Source: Cuniculiplasma sp052315415
Lineage (GTDB): Archaea; Thermoplasmatota; Thermoplasmata; Thermoplasmatales; Thermoplasmataceae
Direction: 5' to 3'
Length of the DNA: 51,140 bases
NCBI GenBank assembly: GCA_052315415.1
Contig: JBLSDH010000012.1
Location: forward strand, 1-51,140
Shown here: piece after piece, positions 16,596 to 26,400 of the stretch
How positions within the stretch are numbered: the first letter of the stretch is position 1
How the letters are laid out: each line of letters begins with the position of its first letter
The notes under the pieces: model-generated
Told to the model about the DNA's origin: nothing
Databases searched by the model: none
Seen by the model: only the letters and a program-made list of their open reading frames with translations
Made by a program: the position numbers and the translations under genes

Positions 16596-17314
16596 AGGGT
16601 GTCATAACTGCTGCAGGGCTTGGTAGCAGATCAGGTCTGGATGGAAAATTAAGAAAGGAAATGCTACCACTTTATGATATTGTTGAGGAAAAAATAAAAA
16701 TGAGGCCTGTTATATCAATGGTAATAGACAGATTAAGATATTCAGGCATAGAAAAATACTGCATTATCACAGATCCAAATGATGATGTGTTTCTTTCATA
16801 CATAAGAAGGGAGCACCCGGAGGCAGAGCTGATTTTTCAGCTGGAAAAAAAAGGTTTTGCTGATGCTGTAAAATTGGCAGAAGAATTCGTTTCAGGCTCT
16901 ATGTTCATACTGAATGCTGGAGACGGCATAATGTTTGATAGGGATAAATACAGAGAGATGTCAAATATAGATACAAATCTGGTATTCATATTCAGAACAA
17001 AAAACCCCAAAAAATATGGAAATGTAAAAATAAATTCTGCAAACAGATTAGTTCTGGAAATGAAGGAAAAACCAGCCATTCCAATGTCCAGTTATGGACT
17101 TGCGGCCGTATACTTAAGCAGTCATGAAATTTTCAATTATTTTGATAGTAAAACTGAATGGACAGAGGTGATGGATAGCGGAATAAAAAATGGTATAAAC
17201 TATACATATAAAATAATTAAAAAAAATGAATGGATAAGTGTGGGAAGTATGCAAAATTATCCAGAAAAACTAAAAATCTCAATGAGATATTGCAAAAGAT
17301 TGCTTAATATTTAA
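16592..17314 (+). CDS. sugar-phosphate nucleotidyltransferase (GalU/RmlA-like)
   Basis: The 240-residue protein begins with the nucleotide-binding motif of NDP-sugar pyrophosphorylases (AAGLGSR, then K-x-R-KEMLPL at residues 19-26) and continues with ILNAGDG (about 108-114), VFIFRTKNPKKYGNV and LEMKEKP. This matches the GalU/RmlA catalytic core, which makes NDP-glucose from NTP and glucose-1-phosphate. It is shorter than typical GalU (about 290), and the sugar-site residues cannot be assigned with confidence. The start is TTG, with AAAGGTGA 7-14 bases upstream. It could provide UDP-glucose for the sulfosugar synthase homologue at 8.7 kb (inference). Confidence 0.8.
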   Translation: MKGVITAAGLGSRSGLDGKLRKEMLPLYDIVEEKIKMRPVISMVIDRLRYSGIEKYCIITDPNDDVFLSYIRREHPEAELIFQLEKKGFADAVKLAEEFVSGSMFILNAGDGIMFDRDKYREMSNIDTNLVFIFRTKNPKKYGNVKINSANRLVLEMKEKPAIPMSSYGLAAVYLSSHEIFNYFDSKTEWTEVMDSGIKNGINYTYKIIKKNEWISVGSMQNYPEKLKISMRYCKRLLNI

Positions 17315-17331
17315 AAAAATAAATTTGTAGA

Positions 17332-17340
17332 TTAAAAATA
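17332..17340 (+). promoter_or_regulatory. TATA-like box for malate dehydrogenase
   Basis: TTAAAAATA is centred 29 bp before the ATG at 17365 and only 14 bp before the ATG at 17350, so the downstream start is favoured. Confidence 0.45.
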
Positions 17341-17364
17341 TAATCAAAGATGAAATTAGGTACC

Positions 17365-18330
17365 ATGAGACCTAAAATATCAGTTATAGGTTCAGGAAAT
17401 GTGGGAGCCACAGTTGCTCAGTTTCTGGCACTGAAAGAACTTGGAGACATATATCTATTCGATGTTATAGATGGAAAGCCAGAGGGGATTGGACTTGACA
17501 TATTGGAGGGAACTCCACACTGGGGTTCAGATGTCCACGTTCAGGGGTTTACAACAACGGATCCATCAAAATATGAAAATCTTAAAGGTTCAGAAGTTAT
17601 TGTTATAACCGCAGGACTTGCAAGAAAACCTGGAATGAGCAGAGATGATCTTCTGGAAAAGAATGTAATGATTATAAAGGAAGTGGCACAGAATGTTAAA
17701 AAATATTCACCAGAATCAAAAATAGTAATGGTTTCAAATCCCGCAGATACAATGGCATATGCATTTTACAAAGTTACTGGAACAGACCCAAAAAAGATAA
17801 TGGGTCTGGGCGGATCTTTGGATAGTTCAAGATTCAGAACATTTCTCGCTATGGAACTGGGAGTTTCCGTTGAGGATGTGAATGCCTTTGTAATAGGAGG
17901 TCATGGAGATGACATGGTTCCCTTTATCAGGTATTCATCTGTATCGGGGATACCAATCAGCAGTCTATTAAGCAAGGAGAAAATAGATCAGATAGTGAAG
18001 AGAACAAGATTCGGAGGAGGGGAGATAGTTGACTATCTTAAAACAGGAAGTGCATATTACGCACCTGGAATTTCAATAACTGCAATGGTGGAATCAATTA
18101 TAAAAGATAAGAAGCGGGTGATTCCATGCGCAGCCTATGTGGATGAGAAAAAGGCCGCTCACTATGGTGCAAAGGGACTGTTCATAGGTTTACCAATAAA
18201 AATTGGAAAGGATGGCGTTGAACACATTTATGATCTGGAATTCACTGAAGAAGAAAAAGCTCTTTGGAACAAAACCGTTGAATCTGTTAAAAACAATGCA
18301 GGAAAGGTAGATCAATTCCTTTCCAAATAA
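17365..18330 (+). CDS. mdh: malate dehydrogenase (LDH-like type)
   Basis: The 321-residue NAD-dependent dehydrogenase starts with ISVIGSGNVGA (Rossmann G9-x-G11-x2-G14). Substrate-binding arginines Arg87 and Arg93 lie in ARKPGMSRDDL, followed by MVSNPADTM and catalytic His180 in IGGHGDDMV. Arginine in the mobile loop marks malate/oxaloacetate rather than lactate/pyruvate specificity. It belongs to the LDH-like malate dehydrogenases found in Thermoplasma and many bacteria and serves the TCA cycle. The ATG at 17365 fits homologue N-termini and the TATA spacing; the ATG at 17350 adds five residues. The 3' end overlaps the convergent queC gene by 19 bp. Confidence 0.94.
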   Translation: MRPKISVIGSGNVGATVAQFLALKELGDIYLFDVIDGKPEGIGLDILEGTPHWGSDVHVQGFTTTDPSKYENLKGSEVIVITAGLARKPGMSRDDLLEKNVMIIKEVAQNVKKYSPESKIVMVSNPADTMAYAFYKVTGTDPKKIMGLGGSLDSSRFRTFLAMELGVSVEDVNAFVIGGHGDDMVPFIRYSSVSGIPISSLLSKEKIDQIVKRTRFGGGEIVDYLKTGSAYYAPGISITAMVESIIKDKKRVIPCAAYVDEKKAAHYGAKGLFIGLPIKIGKDGVEHIYDLEFTEEEKALWNKTVESVKNNAGKVDQFLSK

Positions 18331-19034
18331 GTTAATTTTTTAAGATTCTTTTTTTCATTCATATAGAAGTCAGGGTATTTTTCATATTCAATGGGATCAT
18401 CATATCCTGCTTCAAGGAAACCTTTAAGTCTTAAAAGACAAGAATCACACTTACCACAGGCCTTATCTCCACCATTGTAACATGACCAAGTTAGATTGTA
18501 GGGTGTTTTTAACGACACTCCCATTTCAATGATTTTTGCCTTAGTTAAATATTGAAGAGGGGCCTCTATTGTTAATTTATTATTCTGTCCCAATCTTGTA
18601 CCAATTCTCAATGCATTTTCCATTGCAGATATGAAATCTGGCCTACAATCAGGATAACCTGAAAAATCAACTGAATTCACGCCTATCATTATGTTATTTG
18701 AACCTGTCAATTCCGCATAGGCAGATGCAATAGCCAAAAAAATTATGTTCCTTGAAGGTACATATGTGTTTGGTATCTCAGTTCTTTCTGTTTTCCCCTC
18801 CTCTACATCTATCTCTGATGTTAATGAACTATTTCCTATCTTTCTCAAATCAATGTTGAAAACATCCCTTTTAACACCGTAAAATTTTGCTATGGTCTCA
18901 GATGAAATCATTTCTTTTCTGTGCCTCTGTCCATAATTAAAACTTAGGAGGAAAACCCTGTCACCTCTTTTAATTGAATATGAGAGCAACGTGGATGAGT
19001 CAAGTCCTCCAGAAAACACAATTAGAGTGTTCAT
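18312..19034 (-). CDS. queC: 7-cyano-7-deazaguanine synthase
   Basis: The 240-residue enzyme turns 7-carboxy-7-deazaguanine into preQ0 using ATP and ammonia. It has the PP-loop SGGLDSST (residues 8-15), SFNYGQRHRKE, VPSRN and a zinc site C-x7-C-x2-C-x2-C (Cys185, 193, 196, 199). In archaea preQ0 is the precursor of archaeosine at position 15 of tRNA. The ATG at 19034 overlaps the queD stop as ATGA; a longer in-frame start at 19076 would add 14 residues read inside queD. QueE is not in the window. Third gene of the SDR-queD-queC operon. Confidence 0.95.
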   Translation of the reverse strand: MNTLIVFSGGLDSSTLLSYSIKRGDRVFLLSFNYGQRHRKEMISSETIAKFYGVKRDVFNIDLRKIGNSSLTSEIDVEEGKTERTEIPNTYVPSRNIIFLAIASAYAELTGSNNIMIGVNSVDFSGYPDCRPDFISAMENALRIGTRLGQNNKLTIEAPLQYLTKAKIIEMGVSLKTPYNLTWSCYNGGDKACGKCDSCLLRLKGFLEAGYDDPIEYEKYPDFYMNEKKNLKKLTYLERN

Positions 19035-19501
19035 AGTATTTTCTCCACAGATGAATATTGTCCAGGGCCCTCCCACAACGACATTGAAAGTTTTTCAATT
19101 CCTTTCTTATCAATATTCTGTAAGGTTTTCTGCAGAATTTCCTCTATCATTTCTTCGCTTGAGGTGTGCTCAACATCACTCCATGCAACAAATTTTAATG
19201 GTAAGATAATCTCTCCCTCTTCGTAGTTTATCTTTACGCTCTCCTCAAATTGATAAAATTTCATGTCCCTGGATCTTTTGGGAAGAATAAGTTTATGATC
19301 ATAATATTCAACAATTTCCCTTAATATTCTCTTTAATTCAACAAAGTCATACACCATACCATTGGAAATTTCTCCAGAAATTGTAATATCTACTGCGTAG
19401 TCGTGTCCGTGCAATCTTTTACATTTATTATGCCCTGGGATAAAATGTGCTGAAGAGAATTTTATATTTGCTTCCCACCCTCTAATACTTACAGTTGTCA
19501 T
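19031..19501 (-). CDS. queD: 6-carboxy-5,6,7,8-tetrahydropterin synthase
   Basis: The 156-residue T-fold enzyme converts dihydroneopterin triphosphate to 6-carboxytetrahydropterin, the first committed step to preQ0. Zinc ligands His19, His31 and His33 lie in SSAHFIPGH...LHGHDY, and the catalytic Cys27 is in HNKCKRLHGH. The C-terminal half keeps the DVEHTSSEEM segment (family form P-T-x-E) and a closing LWEGPGQYS. It is slightly longer than bacterial QueD (about 120), with an insert around residues 75-98. It overlaps the SDR gene upstream and queC downstream by ATGA, so all three are coupled. Confidence 0.94.
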   Translation of the reverse strand: MTTVSIRGWEANIKFSSAHFIPGHNKCKRLHGHDYAVDITISGEISNGMVYDFVELKRILREIVEYYDHKLILPKRSRDMKFYQFEESVKINYEEGEIILPLKFVAWSDVEHTSSEEMIEEILQKTLQNIDKKGIEKLSMSLWEGPGQYSSVEKIL

Positions 19502-20337
19502 CTATTTCTCATCTCCTTCAATTTTTTCCATTCTTCATCTGTTATTTCTTTAAGTTCATTGAATTCACCGCTGATAAAAGGGGTCTCTCCCCCATCAGCC
19601 CTTAATATTGCACCATTTACGTATGAGGCCATCTCTGAAAATAAAAATGCAATGAGCATTGATATTTCTCTTGGCGAAGAAAGGCGTCCGGACGGATTTC
19701 TCTCTATTAATCTTTTTTCAAACTTTTCTGAAGGAATTAAGTTTTTCCAAGCTCCCTCTGTTCGGAAGGGTCCTGGTGCTATACCGTTTATCCTTATGCC
19801 TTTAAAACCCCATTCCCCTGCAAGACTTTTGGTAAATGTTCCAAGTCCGGACTTTGCAACAGCTGAAGGAACAACATACCCTGAACCAGTATCATAATAT
19901 GTGGCAAGAACATTTACTATACTCCCCCTCTTGCCATCCATTATCCATCTTTTCCCAATTTCCAGAGTTACATTTATTGCACCATTCAATACTATACCTA
20001 TTACGGCATTGAATGCATTTATTGACAGATCTTCTGTTCTCGAGATGAAATTACCAGCTGCATTGTTTAACAAATAATCTAAATAAGAAATCTGGAACAT
20101 TTCCTTTATGTGCTTTTGAACGGTTTCAAAATCTCTTATATCGTGAGACCAGATGAAGCATTCTGCTCCGGAATCCTCAATTAATTTCTTAGCGCTTTTT
20201 AACTTTTCAACGTTCCTTCCTGTTATATGTATTTTTGAACCAAAGGAACCAAAAAGTTTTGCAGTTTCTAATCCAAGTCCTGAATCTCCTCCAGTTATGA
20301 GAATTGTCTTTCCATTAAACTCATTAAATAACTCCAC
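19498..20337 (-). CDS. 2,4-dienoyl-CoA reductase-like SDR oxidoreductase
   Basis: The 279-residue classical SDR starts at GTG. It has the nucleotide loop TGGDSGLG (15-22), LLNNAAGNFIS (about 88-98) and the catalytic region TYYDTGSGYVVPSAVAKSGL, in which the usual Tyr-x3-Lys is replaced by VVPSAVAK. This is the arrangement of mitochondrial/peroxisomal 2,4-dienoyl-CoA reductases. The C-terminus (PSGRLSSPREIS, GAILRADGGE, ISGEFNELKEITDEEW) also follows human DECR1 very closely. The expected reaction is NADPH-dependent reduction of 2,4-dienoyl-CoA in unsaturated fatty acid breakdown. It leads an operon with queD and queC, an unexpected partnership. An inverted repeat lies between its TATA-like box and start codon. 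Confidence 0.87.
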   Translation of the reverse strand: MELFNEFNGKTILITGGDSGLGLETAKLFGSFGSKIHITGRNVEKLKSAKKLIEDSGAECFIWSHDIRDFETVQKHIKEMFQISYLDYLLNNAAGNFISRTEDLSINAFNAVIGIVLNGAINVTLEIGKRWIMDGKRGSIVNVLATYYDTGSGYVVPSAVAKSGLGTFTKSLAGEWGFKGIRINGIAPGPFRTEGAWKNLIPSEKFEKRLIERNPSGRLSSPREISMLIAFLFSEMASYVNGAILRADGGETPFISGEFNELKEITDEEWKKLKEMRNR

Positions 20338-20338
20338 C

Positions 20339-20356
20339 TTACATTATTTAATGTAA
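20339..20356. promoter_or_regulatory. operator-like inverted repeat in the SDR-queD-queC promoter
   Basis: TTACATTATTTAATGTAA has perfect 8-bp arms around TT. It sits between the minus-strand TATA-like ATATATTA (about 20357-20364) and the GTG start at 20337. This is a typical place for a repressor operator overlapping the transcription start. Confidence 0.5.
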
Positions 20357-20432
20357 TAATATATCCTTTTTCAGTTTTTCAACTTAAACGTATAACATTA
20401 TTATAGGTAAATTTCATTAGGCGGATTGGTAA

Positions 20433-23400
20433 ATGCAGATGGAAAGTAATTTCGAAACTACATTGAGAAAAGCCAGATTTTGGTTTGTTAAGAACTGGGA
20501 GCTGGTTGGCTTGTTCATCCTGATCTCCATCTACCTGTTCCTGTCAAATTTCTATATTTGGGGCCAGGCATTTATAGACGGGGCACCAAATTTTTCAGGA
20601 GGTAGTGATCCTTATTTTAATTATATATTTTTACAATATATAATAACTCATCACTCAACTCTTTTATACACAACAAATATCAACTATCCAATAGGATCTC
20701 ACAATCCCAGGAATCCATTCTTCCACTGGATGCTGGCATTTGTTGCTGAGATCACAGCACCCCTATTTGGCGGTGCTCTTAAAGCAGCATATTATGCGTT
20801 TAATGAATTCGATGCCGTTTTTGGTGCACTCTTAATTATTCCTGTTTATTTGCTGGGTAAAGATATAATTGGTAAAAAAGGTGGTATGATAGGAGCTATC
20901 CTTTATACCTTAATGCCAAGCAATCTAACCTCCGGAATTTTAACGGATGGGAGGATGCACACTCCTGAACTGATATTCGCATTTTTTGCTATTTATTTCT
21001 TTGAAAGAGCTGTACGGTTTGCTAAAAAAGACAGAGTCATTGAAGGATCAATTTTTAATCTAAGAGGTTATAAAAGTTCTCTTTTAAAATTCTATAGAAG
21101 GAATAAAAGAACTACATATTATGCCCTTCTTGCCGGAGCATCTTATGGGGCCCTAATGCTCTCCTGGCAGGGTCACGCGTATATTCTGGCAATCATAACA
21201 ATTTACGTTGTGGTACAACTTGTTGCAAATCTATTCCTTTCAAAGAGCAACGCTCACCTTCTTTACATATCAACAATTTTTGTTTTTCTAGCATTTGCAA
21301 TGGGAGGTTATTACTATTATGCGGCAGATAATGCACCAAGTATATGGTACATACCTCCTCTTATAATTGGACTTGGACTGATTTTTGTATCCGCATTATT
21401 GAGCATTATAGGTAGAAAGCCTTGGATAATATCTGTACCTGTAATAGCAATAGTAACAATTGTAAGTCTTTCATTTTTAGATGTTTTTGCTCATCACATT
21501 TTCTTTGAAATAATTAGCGGAGAAGGATATTTCATAAAAACAAGGGTATACTCAACTATTGCTGAAGCGCAGGCTCCACCTCTTGGTGAGTATATTGCAG
21601 GATTTGGTGTAGCACAATTCTTATTAGGTGTTGGAGGCATAGTTCTTGTTGTTTATGAGTTCTTCAGAAAGAAGGATGATGGTTTACTATTTCTGCTTGT
21701 CTTTTCATTGGTATCAATATATATGAGTTTTGCAGCGGCAAGATTTAATATTACAGCGGCTCCTGCTTATGCAATACTTGGTGGTGCTTTAATAGTCTAT
21801 ATTGCCAGAATCGTAAAAATGGACGATACAGCGGCGGCATCTGGTGTTAAAAAACTTTATCGCAGACAGGCCGGATTAAAGGGAAATATAAGGTGGCTAC
21901 AGATAGTATTTGTGTTATTGTTGGTTGGAGCTTTGTTAATACCATCAGGATTAAGCGATGTATCTGCTGCTGTTCCTGCAAATTCCGCAGCACACTACAA
22001 TAGGCAGGTGTACAATTCACTACCTTCTTTTGCCCAGAACGGCTCCTTTAATCCAAACAACGACACATATTTCGGAGCAACCGGATCACTTGTGGTGAAT
22101 TCTTCAAGTCCAATTGCAATGTCATTTTCCTGGCTATCTACACAGCAATCAGGAATACCTATTAACGAAAAACCAGCATATGTAAGTTGGTGGGATTATG
22201 GATTTGAGGAGTTATGTCAGGGAAAGCACCCCACCGTTGCTGATGATTTTCAGCAGGCATATCAGGTAGCAGGACAGGTATTGCTGTCAACAAACGAAAG
22301 TCAGATAATAGCTCTGTTTTCAGCAAGGTTACTTCAGGCGGAATATGAGGAGAATAATGGGTTATTGCCAGGTTCTGTTGCTTCAGTTATGTTACAATAT
22401 ATGAATAGTTCTGAACTGAATCTGGTAAATCAGATATACTCAAACCCGCTTTCATACAGATCATGGATATCGGATAACTCATCTGTATATGGCAAATTTA
22501 TACCAGGAATTTCAGCTCAAAATGCTTATTTTGCACTTTTAAAAGGTCAGTTCGCATCTAAGATGAGCCTGAACAAACTTATAAATTTCTATCAGGCTCT
22601 TCAGGAGGTAACCGGATACAGTATACAATATATCGGGGTAGACCACAATCTTTTACCAGTCTCTGGATTGGATACTGGAATATTTTACGCTCCAGCGTAC
22701 TTAACAGATCAGCCAAGTTATACGGCCTCTGATGGTGCTGTTGTTCCTTATGATTATTATAATGTTTTCGCAGTTACTGCAAACGGTACTTTTCCTTTAA
22801 ACGACACTCCTGCGGATGTTGTTCCCATATCCTATGAAATATCATACACGCCGGCATTCTATAACACTACAATATATCGTGCAGTTGTTGGCTTACCTCC
22901 AGGTGCAGTTGGTCAAACAAACGGAATTCCTGGGTACACTTATGGAACAAACCAATATCCCATAGTGCCTGCTTACAACATGAGCAATTTTGAAGTTTGT
23001 TATGCAGCAATACCTTACAATCCTTACAGCAACATCACGAATCATGAAAACAATTTCGTTTTAAAACCATTAAATGAAGCGTACAAACTTCAAGAAGAGA
23101 AAAATGGTACTGCTGTTATTTTCCCAACCCTTGCTGATATATATACAGTTAACGATCCAATATTGAGGTATTTCCCCGGGGCTATTGTTGAGGGACAGGT
23201 TACGGATAAAAATGGAAATCCTGTTCCTGGAATTAGAGTTACAATTCTGGATCAATACGGTGTTCCTCATCAGACAGTTTTAACAAATCAAAATGGTTAC
23301 TATAACATAACTGGACTTCCGGGTAATGATACTCTTGTGTTTTCATATGGAAACTTGAAACAGGCAAATCTGGAAGGAAGTATAAAATTGAACAGTACAA

Positions 23401-26400
23401 ACATCTACATATCAAGAAGCCAGGCGGAGCGTAAAGATCTAAGTATTAATGTGACCACCGGTCTCCCTCAGTTTTACGTTGTTAAGAACCTGGTACTAAA
23501 AAATTATTACTCAAACGGTACTGTTTCAATGAAAATACCAACAGAAAATGGAACAATTACAGATAACGCATTAAATGGAACCATATGCGTTAATACATCT
23601 ACAGGAGAACATTACGGGATTGTAAGAAATGGAAATTTCTCAATTAGCGGAATTCCATTGGGTTCTTACAATGCATCATTTAATCTTAGTGGAGTAAAAT
23701 ACAGTAACGTTGGAAACATAACAGTATCTTCAACATTATCTACAAATAACATAACAATAAAGATACCAAAGGTTGAAGTGTCAGTTTCTGAATTTAACAA
23801 TCCAGTTAATAATGCCACAATATATATCAATAATAGTGAATATAAAACAGAAAAAGATGGCCAATACATTCTTGGCCTAAGGCCTGGTACATATACAGTT
23901 TATTCCAGATATGGCAGTCTTGTAAGTAATATAACAACTCTTACCATTACATCATATGGCTCAAATAACAGTGTAAATCTTAATCTAACGGTAGGAGCCA
24001 AACTAACTCTTAATATAAATGGTGTCAACAATGGAACGGTAAGACTGCTGGAAGATGGAATAATAAACAAGAATTATAACTTGACCATAAAAAATGGAAC
24101 TGGTAGTTCAATACTTCCATTGGGATATTACACTGTTTATTACTCAAATGATGGGTACGGTTTATCAAGTTCCTTTGTGTTTAACCATTCTACAGTATTA
24201 AATCTGAGTGCAGAAAAAATGTACTCTATAAATATATTTTCAAACAATCAGAAATTCATGAATTTCACAGGCTACACTTCAATTGTATCTTCATCATCTA
24301 ATATTTTAATACCATTCAATGGATCTAAAATGTACTCAGTCATGGAAACATATGGAAACTCCTATGAAATTTATTCGTCGACAAGCTACCTGGGAAATTA
24401 TTCAAGTTCATACACAAGCATATTATTAGACAAAAATGTTACAGTTAACCTTGGCTATGTAAGTTCCGTATCAAAAGTAATAGGAGTTTTTAACAACAAT
24501 TTCGGCTCAGTTGAAACTTCTAAAAATGAATATCACAACGGTATAGTAATTGTGAATTCAGTGGAGGGAATTAATTTTGCAGTTCCTGTGGTAAACGGAT
24601 ATGCTAATATCATCACTCAGACATCAGTTTACTCTGGATACTATGTAAAGTCAATAGCAGGAGGATTTGAATCTCCAAATGAACAACTTTCAAGCACAAA
24701 ATATCTAAATCCAAATATTCCTACAGGAAAAGTAACACTTAATTTCATACCCACAATGAGTGTAGAAAGGTTGGATGGAAAAATCAGATTAATTTCAAAA
24801 GAGAATGTATCCTTTGATATAGTTAATGGATCCATAACATTCACAGCACCAGAGGGAGCATATTACATGAAATTGTTCGGAGGCAATCAATACGTATTAT
24901 CATATAATAATCTTCTTTACATAAACACATCATCTCACGTTTTCATAAACTTAAGTTATGTCCCCAAAGTTAGTCTTTCAATTAACGGAAATGTTAATTA
25001 TTCAATTTATAACTCTACAGGTGTAAGTGTAAAAAATACCACTGAGATAAGTCCAGGATTTTACACTGTGTATGCATATAATATAACAGGGGCATCAATA
25101 ACAAAGTTAAATGTTGTAGCTAATATGTCTTATGTGCCTGTATTGGAAAAATCCTATTATCTTAATATATCAGTGGCTAACAATGAATTTTCTCATGGTG
25201 ATTATGAAATAATTTCTGACAGCGGAGTTGGATTCAATACATCTTCCAATTCAATAGTACTTCCATCTGGAAATTATAAGGTTCTTTACTTTGAAAATTA
25301 TGTTAATGCTACAGGCGAATACAAGATAAGAGGGGAGGAAAATTATTCCTTGCAATCTAATATAAATTACTATATGTCTCTAAGAATAAGCCAGTTTAGA
25401 ACAACAATCGAATTCAAAGTCAACAACTTTAATGAAACAGGCATTAGCTCATTGTGTATTTTCAAGAACGGTTATCCTGTAATGAATGGAACTACTGATT
25501 CTTCAGGTCAATTTTCTACAGAAATAAACAATGGAACCTACTCAATTTATGCATATTCAATAGATTATCAATATGCATATACCGGAACCTTCACAATTGG
25601 ATATTTCCAGAATTATTCATTTGAAAACTTAACATTAGTACCTTCGGGTCTTGTTCAATTGACAACAAGTATAGGTAAGAATATTGTGAACAACTATGTG
25701 AACGTTACTTCCAGCAATTTCTTTGGAAGATTTAGGTCAGGGGGCAATGAGATAAAGCTACCTCATAGTAACTATACATTTGTATCATCCATTACAGGTA
25801 GTTTTAGTGTTAACAATTACAATACTACCTATGGATATGTTGCTGGAGAAACAACATTCGTGGGATCATACGTTGCTGTACAGCTAGATCTAAGAAAGGA
25901 AGTTTTCGGAAACGTAAATGTTACCCAGGGTCAGGTTTTCAACATTAGGGAATATGGAGGTTTCAAAACATATTTAACTTTGATCAACAGATTGAATGAG
26001 AATACCAGCTTTAATTTGAGTTCAGAAAACAGTACTTGGAAAATAAGTTTCACACCTTCTAGCACTGCCAAGATTGATATCAACGGATCAATCAATCTTA
26101 ATGTATCCGTAGAAGACATGAGTGTGGTTCCTGCAGGTTTGAACCTTATACCTATTAATGTAAAATACAGTGGAGGAAATCAAACTGTTTATATTAAAGT
26201 AAACATTATAAAACAATATGGTGTATCTCTGTCCACATCACAATCAAGCATTATATATAACGGAGGGAACGGGCTCTTTTATGTTAAGGCGACAAACACA
26301 GGAAACACAAATGAGACAATAAATATTTCAATACTCAATCTATCTAAAATCTCAAAGGATTTCGGATGGAAGATCCTAACCCAGTTGAATGGAAAGAATA

